Positions 1-12,600 are shown, numbered from the stretch's first letter. The stretch: 64,000 bases of DNA from Pleodorina starrii (GCA_030267565.1 BRXU01000039.1:806001-870000), one strand, 5' to 3'. Notes: generated by a model not told the origin, from the letters alone. Made by a program: numbers and translations.

Positions 1-368
1 CTTCACCTCTCGGGGGGTGTTCAACAGATACCCCGCCGAAGGAGCCCGTGAACGGTATTACGCGGGAACCCCGCAATTGACCTGGCCGTGAAGACAGTGG
101 TCCGTGGGAGTCCCTGTTCCCGCCCGACTCCTTCCTTTTGGGAGATCTGTGGACCTGTTCTGAGCCGTCAACTGCCCGACCTGTTCTGCACTACTGCACT
201 GCCCTCCACTGCACCGCACTCATCATACGCAATAAAGAGAATCGCATCGCACGTCGTTGGGGGCTCCGTCCGACCCAAGAACCACACAAACCAAACCTCT
301 GGCTAGCGGTCAAACTCCAAACGCCAATTTGGGCTGCGACTGGTTTGCGCCGATCTTCGTTGTCCCAG
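1..368. other. Intronic or upstream sequence of the DUS3 gene
   Basis: This stretch precedes the first DUS3 exon I can identify, which begins after a CCCAG acceptor at 364-368. No reading frame here continues the DUS3 protein convincingly, so it is most simply intron. It is partly pyrimidine-rich before the acceptor. Confidence 0.4.
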
Positions 369-2959
369 GTTCGACTTGGCGAGAACGACAAGAAGATCAA
401 CGTGGATACGGTGGTGCGGTTCCTGGAGAGGGCGGGCGCGGCGGCGGTTACGGTGCACGGCCGGACGGCGGAGCAGAGGTGAGGCAGATGTGGGTTTTGT
501 TTCTTACTCCGCTGGCGTGAGGAATGCGGTTGGCGGCTGCTTTTGATGATCAAGGGTAGAGATTTAAGAGATGTGGGGCTTTGGAGGGGCTTTGCCGCGG
601 AAGCCCTCCCGCCTTTTGAGGCGAGGAGCGGAGGGGAAGTGTCCGGGAGGTATCCATCCGGGGTGGCCTGGTTGGTGTTTTTGCTGTGACGCATTCACCA
701 CAGGGCGGGGTGCGTGGGGCGTGAGAGTAACAGCACCGTCGGAAAGATGCATGGCGAGTTCCCTGGGGCGATGGTGGGCAGCTGCCTGTGCACAGCTGCT
801 GACTGAGGCTGGCTGGTCGACACCCCTGTCTGTCTGTCTGTCTGTGTGTTCCTGTCCTGTCCTGGTTGAACAGATGATGCGGCCGAGTGATGAGATTACA
901 TGGATTCCCCTTCGGCAGCTCCGTTTCGGCGGGGCCGGGACCGACGATCCATCCTCTGACGGCACACCTGGCACAACAACACATAACAAAACACCGGCCA
1001 TTGACGGTCACTGACATTACCACACACCACAAGAAAGAAAGTTGACTGGTGCGGCAGCTCAGGGCCTGTGGTGGCCGCCGTGGCCTGTGGAGGGATTCAA
1101 GGTTGCCCTTTGCAGGGCTCCGCTTGGCCCTTTCTCGGGCGGGGGGAAGGCGGTCTCGAGAAGGCGCAGTTTTGAAGTCTCTTTGGGCTGACTGCTGGAT
1201 CAGATGGATTGTGACTCCGTCGATTGGTGACTGTTGCGTGAGACCGGTTTGCCGTCACGTCTCCGTCAGTCCCGATCGTGAACATACCGATTGTGCGGCA
1301 AAGGATTGTATGGGGCAGATGACGAGACTCTTGGATTCCCCTTCGGCCGTATTCTCTCTGGCCGAAACATCCAAACGCTGATGCCCCTTCATGTCGCCAT
1401 CTCGCACTTTCTCTTAACTCCTCTTTCTCTTCCTCTCTTGCCATCCCTCATTTTCTCTGGGCCTCTCTCCGCCCTCCGCACCACCACCGCACCTCGCCCT
1501 TGCTACCGCTCCACTCCGACCCCAGGTACAAGAAGGTCGCCGACTGGGGCCGCGTGGCTGAGCTGGCTCGCACCCACCCGTCCCTCGCCATCATCGGCAA
1601 CGGCGACATCCTGACCCACTACGAGGCGTCGGCGCGGCTTGCAGAGTCGGGCTGCACGGCGGTGATGGCGGGGCGGGGGGCGCTGATCAAGCCCTGGCTC
1701 TTTCAGGAGTTCAAGGAGGTGGGCAACTGCTGGGTTACAAGGTGGAGGGTTGGGGTAAGGGGGTGGGGTACTATAGGGCTATTTTGGGTTAGGGTTAGGG
1801 CAGGGCGGGATGGTTGGGGTTCGGGTTCGGCCGGGTGGGTTGGGTTGGGATTTTAGGGATGGACTAGTTGGTTTTGGGTCAGGTGACTGGTCGGTAGGTT
1901 GTGTGTGTGTGTGGTGGCAGGCGGCTGGGCCTGTGGTCAAGGGACGCACCTGTATCTGTGGAGAGGGTTGTGGTGGGGACGAAGAGCGGGAGAGGGTGAT
2001 GGGTTTGGCCGCTCCGTGGATGAGCAGGATTGATCAGGGACAGGCGATGCTTTCCTCGTGTTGGATTCCGGAAGTCCATTTCAGTGCCCCGACCCTCCCC
2101 CACTGCCATCACGGCTGCCACGAATTCACGTTGTGTTTTGCTCTCCGGCCCACCGACCCGTGGGTCACTCGCAGGGCCGCGAGCTGCTGCTGACCACCTC
2201 GGACCGCGTGGGGGTGTACCGCCTGCTGGTGTCGTACATGAAGGAGCACTTTGGCGACGACGAGTGGGGCCGGCGCAAGGCCTGGTACTTCTTCCCCTGG
2301 CATTTTGACTTCCTGACGCGGTGGGTGGGTGGGTGGGTGTACACGCGCCGTCTTGAAGGGCACATACCGGTTGTACGTGTGGAGTGAGTGGAGGGCAATT
2401 CCTCGACTAATCCATGCGCGTTGCGCTGGCGAGGATTTTGGGCCATGAAGATGGAGGAGAAGAATGCGCTTTGCTGCAAAGAACCCTGCAGGGGAGTTCG
2501 GTGGTGGGAGGGCACCCGCACTGAGAAACCCCTGCCAACAACCGCCCTCGCCTCCCTCGCCTCCTCCCCCCGCGCAGCTACCGGCCGCTTCCCGAGGAGG
2601 TGTACGGCCCGCAGAGCCGCGAGCACCCCCTCATTCTAACGCGGCAGGACCTCACTGACCCACGGGTCGGTGAGACGCCCGAGGCCCTCTCGTGGGCGGA
2701 GCGCCTGCTGCGGTGTGAGCACCCGGATGCGCACGGCGCCATTGCGGAGGCGCTGTGGGAGGCGGGCTCGGATGCGGAGGCGATGGCGGCGCTGGAGCGG
2801 ATTGGGGCGGAGAGCGTTGTGGGGTGGGAGGAGGCGGTTCGGGCGGGGGCGGGGGGAGGTGATGCGAGCAGGGGAGGTGGGCTGGGGGGCGGGGAGAGGA
2901 GCGGGCGGGGTGGAAAGGGGAGAGGAGGGGGTGGAGGTGAGGAGCTGGAGCGGGGTTGA
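369..2959 (+). CDS. tRNA-dihydrouridine synthase, DUS3 type (3' part)
   Basis: This is the 3' part of a flavoenzyme that reduces a uridine in tRNA to dihydrouridine; DUS3 acts at position 47. I build exons 369-478, 1526-1718, 2175-2320 and 2578-2959, with GT-AG boundaries and phases 2, 0 and 2 that close exactly. The visible TIM-barrel part has VTVHGRT, then IIGNGDIL and MAGRGALIKPWLF, which are the substrate and FMN-phosphate loops of the family. The C-terminal helical region includes WYFFPWHFDFLTRYRPLP, where human DUS3L has a similar LLEWLSFLCRY. The catalytic Cys and the N-terminal zinc-finger part must lie left of the window or in exons I cannot see, because nothing in 1-368 continues the frame. 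After the conserved part the protein ends in a Gly/Arg-rich tail. Assignment to the DUS3 subgroup, not another DUS, is by overall resemblance. Confidence 0.85.
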
Positions 2960-3665
2960 GGCAGGAGGAGGGGTATGGCGTCAGGGCGGTGGGGATCAAA
3001 TGGCCGCACTGGGGCGTGGCCAGGCGACACTTGCGTAGCCGGTGGACACCCCGGGGTAAAGTGTGTGGGTTTTTTTATTGCGAAGTGCCGAGCGGCGAAC
3101 GAGTTGACGACTGGGCCAAGCGAAGAGAGGTGGCGGCCGCTCTCCGCTCCGGTGTCTCACGTGCGATGCGAGGAGAGGCGAGGCGGTGTGAGGAGGCCCT
3201 TCCACAATTTTGCCGACCATTTTTCCTTGGTGGGGGCTGTTCGGTCAAGTACTTTTGGAGGTTTTGAGTTTGGAACCCCTGCCCCTATCACGGGCCGTTT
3301 TAATTGCCCCTGCGGTCTTGTCGTTGTTACCCTTGCAACGGTTGTCGCCGTGCCATGCTTGCAAGGAGGGGTTGGTGAGCTGCGATTATCTATCAAATAT
3401 ACATCCGAGGGAGATGCAGTGTACTGTGAACGCCGCAGCACGACAACGGGGCCGAGATCAATCACACTGCATTGTGCATGCACAAGCTTATCAACAGTTC
3501 AGCCGCGACTGAGCTGATCATTTCCCCGAGTACTGGGAATGTAATGCCGTACTGGGGCTGCCCGCCCGTCTGTGCGACACCGGCCTTCGACCTGAGTTGA
3601 TGTTTGCGAGACAACGTCTGTTACACCCTTCAGGAGCTTCCCCGAGGGAGCATCATCACCATGGT

Positions 3666-3712
3666 GTGATGGTGATCCCACCACCACACCAGGGCGGTGG
3701 GATCACCATCAC
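3666..3712. repeat. Perfect 17-bp inverted repeat (hairpin)
   Basis: GTGATGGTGATCCCACC at 3666-3682 is followed after 13 bases by its exact reverse complement at 3696-3712. It sits inside a region rich in ATCACC/GGTGAT motifs downstream of DUS3. It could be a MITE remnant or an RNA hairpin. Confidence 0.8.
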
Positions 3713-4718
3713 CATGACACCATTGTGTTCACCCTCACCATCACACCACCATTGTGGCGCCGAGAGGAGGCACCAAAAAGTACATCCGCGCTCCAACCAA
3801 CGGTCACCGCTCCAGAACCACACTGTTGATCCCACCGCCGTTCGTTACGCCAATACCAGCACGAGCCCTGGCTTTTTGGGCGGGGCCCCAGCGCGAAGCG
3901 CCCAGGGGGGCCCCGCCCTGTAGGATTGCCCATGTCCGTGTGTGGGACGTGGGATCTGGGATCTGGCTGGGAAGTAATTGGACAAGTGTAGACTTTCGGC
4001 CAACGGAAAGGCTGCAGAAGTAAAACATTACATTCTTTATTGCACGGTAAATTTATTATTGGAACCCAACATCGAACGAGTACAAACCAGTTTGGCAGTC
4101 TCCATGGACCGAGGCCGAGGTCAAACCAACACCTCTCGGCCTATAATTAGTTCCAGAAGATCCATCGTTTCTCGAACTGGAATTATGACATGAAGGCGTG
4201 AAATGAATCTTCGTTTCGGAAACAAACTATGTTTGCATTGCGAACATTCTTCCCGCGACCACACCACAGCAGCTCTGCTTGCCGGTCCGACCGACTTGAA
4301 GCACATTTCTATTATAAAGGTTGCAAGGAGCAAACCATGAGGGGCAAACTGCTGGTTGTTGGACGCCAAGCCGCAAATGCACGCATGATGCAGCGGTCTT
4401 CTGCGGGCCGCCCAACAAGTCCAGTCGGCAACCTAGGGGATGGACTTCTACATTCCCTGTCCTAATGTTAAAGCAGTCAAGCCTCCTCTACGGCGAATAC
4501 CTCAGTAGCGAAGCCTGTGCACTCTCGTCGGCAACTGCACGTCGTCGCAACCCTCGCAAACAGTTCCGCTGTCCTTCTATTGGCAAGTCAGCCTGCGTGA
4601 TGTGCAAATGATACACTCCATGTCTACTGTCAAGTAACTTCAGCCAATGCACTGGCCGGAAGAGTTGCACAGTGCCGAGACGGCGCGCGATGCTCAACAT
4701 GGGTAGGATTGCTGAAGC

Positions 4719-4985
4719 CGCAGGCATTTCAGATATAAAGCTCTGGCTGCCTATCAGCAGGAATGTCGACACTCTCACAGTTGACGCCCTCGCCGCTCGC
4801 TTTGGAAATGCCGTATTTCGGTCGATGCGCACATGCGCTCATGCACCCGACGGGATGACGCGCTTCGCGCGGCGCCGGCAGGCCTTGCTAACGACTCGGC
4901 TAGCAGGCATTTCGGGAAAAAGCTCTGGCTGTCTATCAGCAGGAATGTCGGCACTCTCACACTTCACGCCCTCGCCGCCCTAGCA
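4719..4985. repeat. Diverged direct repeat of about 80 bp
   Basis: The unit at about 4719-4803 recurs at about 4904-4985. Both contain CAGGCATTTC, then AGCTCTGGCTG, then TATCAGCAGGAATGTCG and CACTCTCACA, ending in CGCCCTCGCCGC. The copies are about 185 bp apart and differ by scattered substitutions and small indels. No coding role is evident. Confidence 0.75.
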
Positions 4986-5797
4986 CTCAACTTAACCCGT
5001 ACGGATTTAGTGGGGCCCCGCCCTTTTTCCGGCTTCAAGGAAGCCGACACCAACCCCTTGTCATTCACTTGGCTACGCCCACTACAAATAGAACCCTTCA
5101 GAGCAACCCCTGGGCCCCCAGCCTCTCTAAACGTGTAAAGCCCTCAGGCCCGCCTCTGCCAGCGGGAAGCCTCAGCTCGATACGCCCCTCTTTTCCCCCG
5201 GACGGCCTATGGGTCGATATCCCATGCCCCCGGCCGGCCCGACCCATGGGTCCGTCGCCGGCCCCGCTGCCGCCGGCGAAGGAGCCCCGCTGCGCGCAGC
5301 CAATCAGTCGACTGCGCGCCACCGCAGGCCGAGGCCCCATGGCGTGATGTACAAGTTTAGGGAGGTGTCCGAACCTCAGCGCCCTTCCGCACCGCTGCTG
5401 TTCCCCCGCAAGGCAACGCAACATACCGCTGCTGCGGTGCGTGTTTCCCCCTCCCTCCCTCCCTCCCATGCATCGGTACATCCGCCGTCCAATCGTTCGA
5501 CGTCACCTCCTCGGCTACGGTACTTTGCTGCGGTCCGCCTTTCGTGACACCACTGCCCCTACCGGTACCGGTATCACCACCCTCCCGAACTGCTGCCGCC
5601 CCCTCCGCCGCCCCCGCCTCCACGACTGCTGCCACCGCCGCCTCAACCGCCGCCGCCCCCGCGCCCTCCGATGCATGCTGGTGATGCGGCGGCAGCGGCG
5701 CCTCCGCCAGCGGCGGGGTCCCCGCAGGGCCCCCCACCCGTCCCGCCCGCCTTGGGTTCGCTTGCGTCGCCTCCGTCCCATCGCTGCACGCTCACCT

Positions 5798-7956
5798 CTA
5801 TTGCCCCCTCCCCTGCTCTCCCCGTCCCTCCACCCTCACCAGCCCCAGCTCCTCCAGCACTTGCCGACATTGCGCCGCGATGGTCTCGGGAGACGCCATG
5901 GCGCCCGTGCCCTCGTCGCCGCACGCCAGGCGCTTGCTGACAGGCGGGATGATCACCACACTGCTGCCACCGCTACCGCCACCGCTACCGCCACCGCTAC
6001 CGCCACCGCTGCCGCTACCGCCAACGCTGCTACTGCCGTCAGCACCGATGCGGCCGGCGGCGCTGCTGCTGCTGCCGGTGGCTCCCAGCTGCATCAGTGT
6101 GTCGAGGTGTCGGGAGGTGAAGGGGGAGAGCCACATGGCGGTGTTCATGGCGGGAGCGACCTGGAGGGGGGGGAGAGGGGGGGGAGTATAAAGAGAAATC
6201 CGCAGCGGAGGAGGAGACGGCGTGAGCGAACGGACCCAGAGGGGGAGAGGGCGGGAAGGGGGCGGGCGGAGGGGCAACAGGGGGTGGAACGTGGAAGGGG
6301 GTGGGTGGAAGAACATAGAACAACTGCAGCGGAGGGGACGGAAGCGACGCAAGCAGGGGCTGGGGAGTAGGTGTGGTGGGGCACACACACACGCACACAC
6401 ACATAAACGCACACACACATAAACGCACGCACGCACGCACTGCCTCTCTCGCTCTTCCCGCGATCTTGCACCCACCATCAGCCTTTTGGCCGCCCCAAAG
6501 TCCCAGGCGCGCACCACGCAGGTGAGCAGGTTGTCCGCCAGCCCTGTGGGTCAGGTCCCCACATGGGAACAAAGGCAAGCGTCGAGCAGGGGTGCATGGA
6601 TTCCGCGCACCGGGAGGGAGGGAGGGAGGGAGGGAGGGAGGGAGGGAGCCCCAGGAGCCGCCCCAGTGCAAGTTCGGCCCGGCATTGCGGTTTTGGACCC
6701 ACACCACTCTTTCCACTACTGTACTGTACTGTTCCTCCTGACACCACCCCTCCCCACCACAGTGGCGCACTACCTGCTGGCTGCGCCCTCCCTTCGAGAC
6801 AACCCTCCCTGCTCCCTCCGGAGGGTCTGAGCCCACCGCAAGTACGGCAGCATGAACACCTCAAGCCAGAGGGCACGGATCTGAAGTGACGGGTTCCGTT
6901 GATTCCGTTGGCATACCGTTGGCCATCTTTGCGAGGCTGTTGGCCGACAGCGGCGCCACCAGCAGCACATCCGCCCAGCGCCGCAACTCAATATGGAGCA
7001 CCGGGTCGCCAACGGAGCGCCACTGCCGCCACTCGGATTCGTCCTGGGGTTCAGCGATGGTGGTGCAGCGAGCGTGGTTTGTGATTGTGCGTGTGTGTGA
7101 GTGTGTGGTTCGGAGAGGGAGAGGGCCAGGAAGACGGGAAAGGGGGAAACAGAGGATGATGAGCAGATGAGGAGCCCTCGGGGAGGCGGGGGCGGGGGGA
7201 GGAACGAGAAAGGGGGGCAAGAACACGGTGCATCGTTGGATCTGGGGGGCAACATGGTGGTTTAAGGATCACAGAGGGGTGCAGCGGGAAGGGCGCGGCG
7301 CAGGGTGTGGGATGGGCCGATGCGGCTCTGCGGCGGAGAGCGGGGCAGCTCGCCCGTAGCCCGCGCAGCCGCGACACGTCCGGGGTTTCTTGCGGGGGGG
7401 ATGAATGTCGCGAAGGAGGCTCAGCAGCGCAGAACCATGAGAGAACCGCAGCAATATGGACAAGGGGTAGTGGCAGTGTTTACAGAGCGGTCGTGAGGGA
7501 TGGTCATCTGGTGTAAGCAGAAACGCAATGTCACGTAGTCCGTGGATAGTCAGGATAGACACCCTACGACACGTCCGTGCAGTCAAGCTGTCCTTCAGCT
7601 GATCTCGCTGTCTTTTTACTGGGCTCTGTTGCGTATGTCATCGACATCCACAACTCGCACAACGCAAACGCTTACTCCGAGAACCGGCTTGACCTCGTCC
7701 GGCAAGTCCGCCTCGTTGATGAAATTCTTCGCCGATTCCGTTACAATGACCTTGACATCGGCAAACTCGAGTAGCAGGCGGCACAGTGCAGCCACCTTGA
7801 TGCTGGCGACGCTGCCTGGGATTGCGCGACAATTCCGACAAAAAGTGATCCACAGCGAAGCTGCTCGCACGTCGAGGCATTTTATAGTTGCTTCGATTAT
7901 CTGCCAAGGTGCACACCTGTGCTCCCTAGCAGCACCCGTGGTCGTCTGCCTTCCAT
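5798..7956 (-). CDS. HAL3: Phosphopantothenoylcysteine decarboxylase (HAL3/CoaC family)
   Basis: This FMN enzyme converts 4'-phospho-N-pantothenoylcysteine to 4'-phosphopantetheine in coenzyme A synthesis. I join complement exons 7917-7956, 7676-7815, 6917-7043, 6476-6543 and 5798-6160, giving 245 residues with all phases matching. The start MEGRRPRVLLGSTG|GSVASIK places the flavin-binding GSVA loop across the first intron. Family landmarks are GDPVLHIELRRWADV with catalytic His77, LAPLSAN-type VAPLSANSLAKM, DNLLTC, PAMN at 128-131 (substrate clamp) and RLACGD with catalytic Cys205. A Gly/Ser-rich insert of about 40 residues (roughly 153-192) separates PAMN from the ACGD flap, where plant HAL3 proteins have only a short loop. 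The gene lies convergent with DUS3. A repeat shared with other genes occupies the last intron. Confidence 0.93.
6200..6237 (-). repeat. Intronic dispersed repeat, HAL3 copy
   Basis: On the minus (transcribed) strand this reads GGGTCCGTTCGC, then CACGCCGTCTCC, ending in CCGCTGCGG, and lies 39 bases upstream of the last HAL3 exon. It matches repeats in introns of threonine aldolase and PGK, all in sense orientation near the 3' splice site. Confidence 0.8.
6605..6647. repeat. GGGA tetranucleotide repeat
   Basis: An uninterrupted run of about ten GGGA/GAGG units lies in the third HAL3 intron. It is purine-only on the + strand. Confidence 0.8.
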
Positions 7957-9602
7957 CTCGAGCGTCCCATATGCGTACGCGGCTACCAAACTTACTTGCA
8001 CGTGCGTCGACAGATAAACGATACGTTATAGTTATTACGGTAATTATAATCGGCATAATTACGTTCTCTCTGTCGCAGCACAGAGCAGCCGTCACACACC
8101 GCACAGCACGCTCCCGTACCGCAGCGCCACCGATCTCCTGCTGCTCGGAGCATTTCAAGCCAGCCCCCTTTGCAGTGACCCAAAGCACAGTAAGCTATAG
8201 CTCAGCTCCTCGCTGTAGAGCAAGAGTACAGATCTGCGGCGGCACCCTCTGCACCGCCAGCCCACACACCATCCTCGGGTCCTTCCCGACCCCTTCACGC
8301 GGTGCACCACCAAGCAAACCACCAAGCCCCGCTCATGTCCCTTCCTCCCTCCCTCCCCCTGCCTGCACCTGCACCCAGCCGAGACTTCCCAATTGTACAC
8401 CATCACGCCCTTCCGAGTCCTGATGCTGAAAGCCCGCCCGTTCACCGTCCATATGCGTGATACGTAAACGCCAGGCCGCCGCGCCGAACCCCTTTCTCCA
8501 TTCCCTCCCTCTTCCGTCCTGTTTCACCTTCACCTTCCCCTCCCTCCCACATGCAACGCAACGGCAGCGGCCGCGGCATCATTTTTTTCCCACAGGGGCC
8601 CGCGGGCAGGGGCCGTGCCTGCTGCTGGTCAAATACGGCACGTTAACACCCCCCGAAAGGGCTCCCTCCCTTCTCGCAGATGCCTCTGCCGTACACACGT
8701 GCCATTGCAAACCCGCCGCACACCGTCTATTGCCGTGCAAACGAACGCGCACACACACACGTGAGAGGGAGGGAGTGCTGCTGCCAGACACGAACGGACC
8801 GCCGGCAATCCAAGCAGTCGTGGCGGCCGTTCCGTCGCCGCGACTGCTACCGTACCCACGCCCGTCCGCTATCCCCCGTCGCAACCACCTAGGCCGGGGA
8901 CAGGGATGGGGACGGTGGGGACGCTCCAGCCAACGCGGCCGCCACCGCCGGCTGAGTCCCTCCCTCACCGGGTCTCCGCCCATTCATCCGCCCGCGAGCC
9001 CCGGGCGCTCCCCCTTCCGCACCCACACACCGCAGCGGGCGCAGCCACTGCCGCGGTGGCCGCCGCTGCATCACCGCCGCCCGCTGCGACGGCAGCCGCG
9101 GCGGCGCCAGCCTGGCAGCGCGGCTCCGCCGCCGCCACCGCTGCTCTCAGCTCCCCTCCCTGAGGGCCCTACCGGTATCCCTCTACGCCGCCTCAAGCTG
9201 GTGGCGGCGGCAGCGGCGGTGGCGGCAGCGGCGGTGGCGGCAGCGGCGGCGGTGGCGGCAGCGACGGCGGTGGCGGCAGCGGCGGCGGTAATGCAGCAGC
9301 AGCGGCAGCGGGGGGGATGTGACCTCGAGAGGACACTTGAAGAGGCGCGCCGTGTCTGTCTCTGGCGCCTCAGGCTCACAAAGCAGCAGACAACGCCGCC
9401 GTCGCCCGCACCACCGCACCCACCCACCCACCCACCCACCCACACACACATCCCGTCATCGAAACGTGACCCGTATCGCCGCTCCCCTCCTTCCCTCTCC
9501 CCTCCTCCCCCATGTACCGCCCCTGCTCTCCTCTACGTTCCTCCCCTCTCTCCTCTCCGCCTCCCCTCTCCGCCACCCCTCCCCTCCCCTCTCCACGCCC
9601 GC
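7957..9602. other. Region between HAL3 start and heme oxygenase stop, no supported gene
   Basis: This 1.6 kb would hold the HAL3 promoter and the 3' flank of heme oxygenase, both genes being on the minus strand. An AT-richer patch lies at about 8015-8060. A GGC/GGT-rich trinucleotide tract at about 9195-9300 creates long low-complexity open frames on both strands, which I do not regard as genes. A short CACC repeat lies at about 9415-9450. Confidence 0.5.
9195..9300. repeat. GGCGGCAGC/GGCGGTGGC trinucleotide-type tract
   Basis: An imperfect tandem of GGCGGC, GGTGGC and AGCGGC units ends in AGCAGCAGC near 9300. It lies about 300 bases downstream of the heme oxygenase stop and explains the long Gly- or Ala-only open frames in this area. 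Confidence 0.8.
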
Positions 9603-12600
9603 CTAGGCGGTGGTCGCGGATGTGGCGGTGGTGATGCATCGCAGGATGACTCCCGAGTATTTGAAGCTGGCCTCAGTCTCCTCCAGGCAGTGAGCCCGCG
9701 CCGCCTCACTCCAGCCCTCAGCCATGACGTTGATGGACTTACGCACCCGCTCCAACAACTCATTGACGTCGCCGGAAGACCACTTGTAGAACTCCAGGGT
9801 GTGCCCCTCAAGCAGCATACCGGACACCTGGGTTGGGGTTGGGAGGGGGTGGAGGTGAGGTGAGGTGAGGGAGGTAAGGGGGGGTTAAGGGGGTGGGTTG
9901 GGAGGGTTGAGGTGAGGGGTGGGGTGGGACGGGGTGGGGTGGGGTAAGGGGTGTGTGTGGGGGAGGTGTTGACTGCAGAGGCGGGGCAGCACGGGTCCAT
10001 GCGCTGACGTCTCGGCGCGGCGCGGCGCGGCGCGGTGCGGATGCAGCGCATTGTGCCGGGTAGACCACACCGCCCCCCTCCCGGGTAGCATCCGTTTCGC
10101 GCCCTCCCCAACACATACACATACACATGCACACTTGCTCTACTGAAAGCAGCCCCCCTCCCCCCCTGTTGCCCTTTTAACGGCCCCTCTTCACCCCTCC
10201 GAACGGCCCCCACGACGGTTCCGACGACGTTCTGTTCCCTCCCCCAGCAGTCCCCACGCGGCCCCGCGATGTCCCCCCTCCCCATTCCCCCTTCCCTTTC
10301 CCCCAATCCCCGCCCGACGCCGCGAGCCTTCTCGCCTGTCTCGCTCCCTCTCTAAATGACCCCTCCCAGCCGTCTGCTCCGCCCGGCATCCCCCTGCCGC
10401 CCCCCCGCCCTGCCACCCCGCCCTGCCACCCCCGCGGCCACCCCCGCTGCCACCACCCCTGCCGCCCCCCTGCCCTGCCCTGCCCCGCCCCACCTTGTTT
10501 CCGATCATGCGCCCGCCGGCCGTATGCGCAAAGTAAAAGTTGTAGTAGTGGCAGATGAAGGCGGGCGGGTCCTCCACCGCCAACTTCTCAATCAGACGGC
10601 AGTAGGTCAGACCTGTGACAGGGCCGCGTGTGGGAGTGTGGGAGTGTGGGTGGGTGGGTGGGATGGAGATAAATGAGAAATGACTGAGCGCGCGGTCACC
10701 GGGGGTGCGGAGTTGAGGGTGAGGGGGTGCGGAGGCGCGAAGAGTGGGTCGATGGGTAACGCGGAAGGGCGGCGAGCGCCACAGCTGCAGCCTCCAGCCT
10801 CACCCGCCACAACAGCGGCTGTGGGGCTGTCGCGGCTCTGTGGCTCTGTCAGCCGCTGCAAGCAGCTGGGACTGTGACTGTGCCGCTGTCCACTCCGTGT
10901 CTTTGTTTGTTTGTGTGTGTTTGTTGCATCTGTTTTTTGCGCCGCTGCGCTGCGCCGGTTTCGTCACCCAAATCCTCACCACAAGTCTCCGAAACCAACC
11001 CCCCCCACCGCTCGCTTCCCGCGTTGCGGCTCAGGACTGACAACCCTAGTAGATATTCCGGCCCGGCCCGGCCCGCGCCCCTCGCCCGTTCCCCACTGTC
11101 GCCATACATTTAGGCCGTACACGTGCCGTACCTGGGCCCTCCTCACTGAGCTTCGGCGCCGTCATGCTGTACGTCTTCTCGTACCAGGCGATGTCGGTCG
11201 CAAGGCCCTCGGCGCGCTCCAGGCCCGTGTCTCGGAGCGCAGCATCTGTGTGTGGGGGGGGAGCGGGGAACGGACGGGTTGACGGACGACAGGCTTGGGA
11301 TTTCGGTTGGCGGGCTGACGGAAACGAGCGGGGCTTGACTGGGAGGTCGAGACTTTGGGGGCAGAGCCAGGCCCACTACTTCTCCCACTGTAGTGGGATC
11401 TGCGGGGGGTGAGGGACCGGCGGTGCTGGTGCTCGCGCTTGAAGAGCCACACAACCCGAGGGTCGTGTGATTAGCGGGAGGTGGAGGAGGAATGCGGAGG
11501 AGGAGGGGGAAAGCAGAAAGAAACACGACGGGGGAGGACAGGGCAGGGCAGGGGACATGACATGACCGGGGGAGGTCGGGCCACCAGGACAGCCGCGCAA
11601 CCACCCCCCGACAGGGCCCACATCACATTCCACAGCGACCTAAATTGCATTCTCCCCTTGCGCATTCTCACAACCCACATAAATCAAGGCAAGCCGCCGT
11701 TCGGTCCCCGAGTGCCGCTGAGCCCCACCAAACAGAGTCTGTCCTCAGTTTGATCACAAGGCCATCGAAAAGGTCCCCCCCCCCCGGGTTGAAAAGCCCG
11801 GCTTCCTGCGCCTCGCGGCCCGTCGCCGCCCCCGACTCACACTCGTCCCGCTGCTTGACGAGCCGCTCAAAGGTGTCGTACACCGCCTTTGACTCGGTGA
11901 GGAAGAGCAGGTAGCCCTCCAGGGTGGGGGTCCACTGCGGCATTACGTAATAAGGGGGGGGTGAAGGGGGGGGGCAGAAGAACGTGGTATTATTCAAGGA
12001 GTGAGGAGGTTGGGTTGGGTTAGGTGGGGGCGTTCGGATGGGGTGGGCGCGTTCACGGATTGGGGGAAGAGGAGCCAGAAGCGGCGGAAAGGATAAACGC
12101 CGTGCAGGGGTGGCGGAGGAGAGGAGAGGAGAGGAGGGAGATAGGCGGTCGACTACCGTTGCAGTTCATCAGTCTAGCCTCTGGCAGTCTGTTGCGGGGC
12201 GAGGAGCGCGGCAAGAAAAGCAGCGTACTTGGACGAGGACGGAAGCAGCACGGAGAGAGAGAGAGCTCCCATGCGTGGGAGGTGGAGGCGTCGAGGTTCG
12301 GCAGCGAAGGAGGGAGGTGGCCGGGCTGGGGGCCGTGTGTCCCAAGGCCGCGGCCGAGGTGTGCGAGTTGCACTACGACTTACCGGGCCCTGCTGCTTGG
12401 GCGTCTCCTTGCCGCCCTCCTTCGGCGCCTGGTCCTTGGTGTGAAGTTTCATTGCGACCTTGCGCATCTCAGCGATGAAGCCTGCGGCGGCAGGAAAGAC
12501 GCCCGCGTTGCTGCCGGCGATAGCTGACCACATCCCGGACTACGACATTGTCCTCGACAGGAAACGCCTCGCACCCTTGTCTTTCTCGGTGAGAACCGCG

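Larger units (their letters stand above)
2960..5797. other. Intergenic stretch, no supported gene
   Basis: This 2.8-kb gap lies between the convergent DUS3 (+) and HAL3 (-) genes. It contains a long perfect hairpin (3666-3712), an AT-richer section around 4020-4620, and a diverged direct repeat (4719-4803 and 4904-4985). A GACCCATGGGTC palindrome lies at 5241-5252. None of the short open frames shows recognisable domains or exon structure. Confidence 0.5.

Noticed and set aside
49..103. Possible DUS3 exon (LRGNPAIDLAVKT) before the first accepted exon
   Set aside because: It resembles the DUS core slightly but has an in-frame stop directly upstream with no acceptor between, so no splice model works.
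5441..6370. 309-codon open frame on the + strand
   Set aside because: It lies antisense to the last HAL3 exon and intron; composition is Arg/Ala repeats with no domain.
8457..9863. 468-codon open frame on the + strand between HAL3 and heme oxygenase
   Set aside because: It is Pro/Ala/Arg low complexity created by GC-rich repeats and overlaps the last heme oxygenase exon in antisense.
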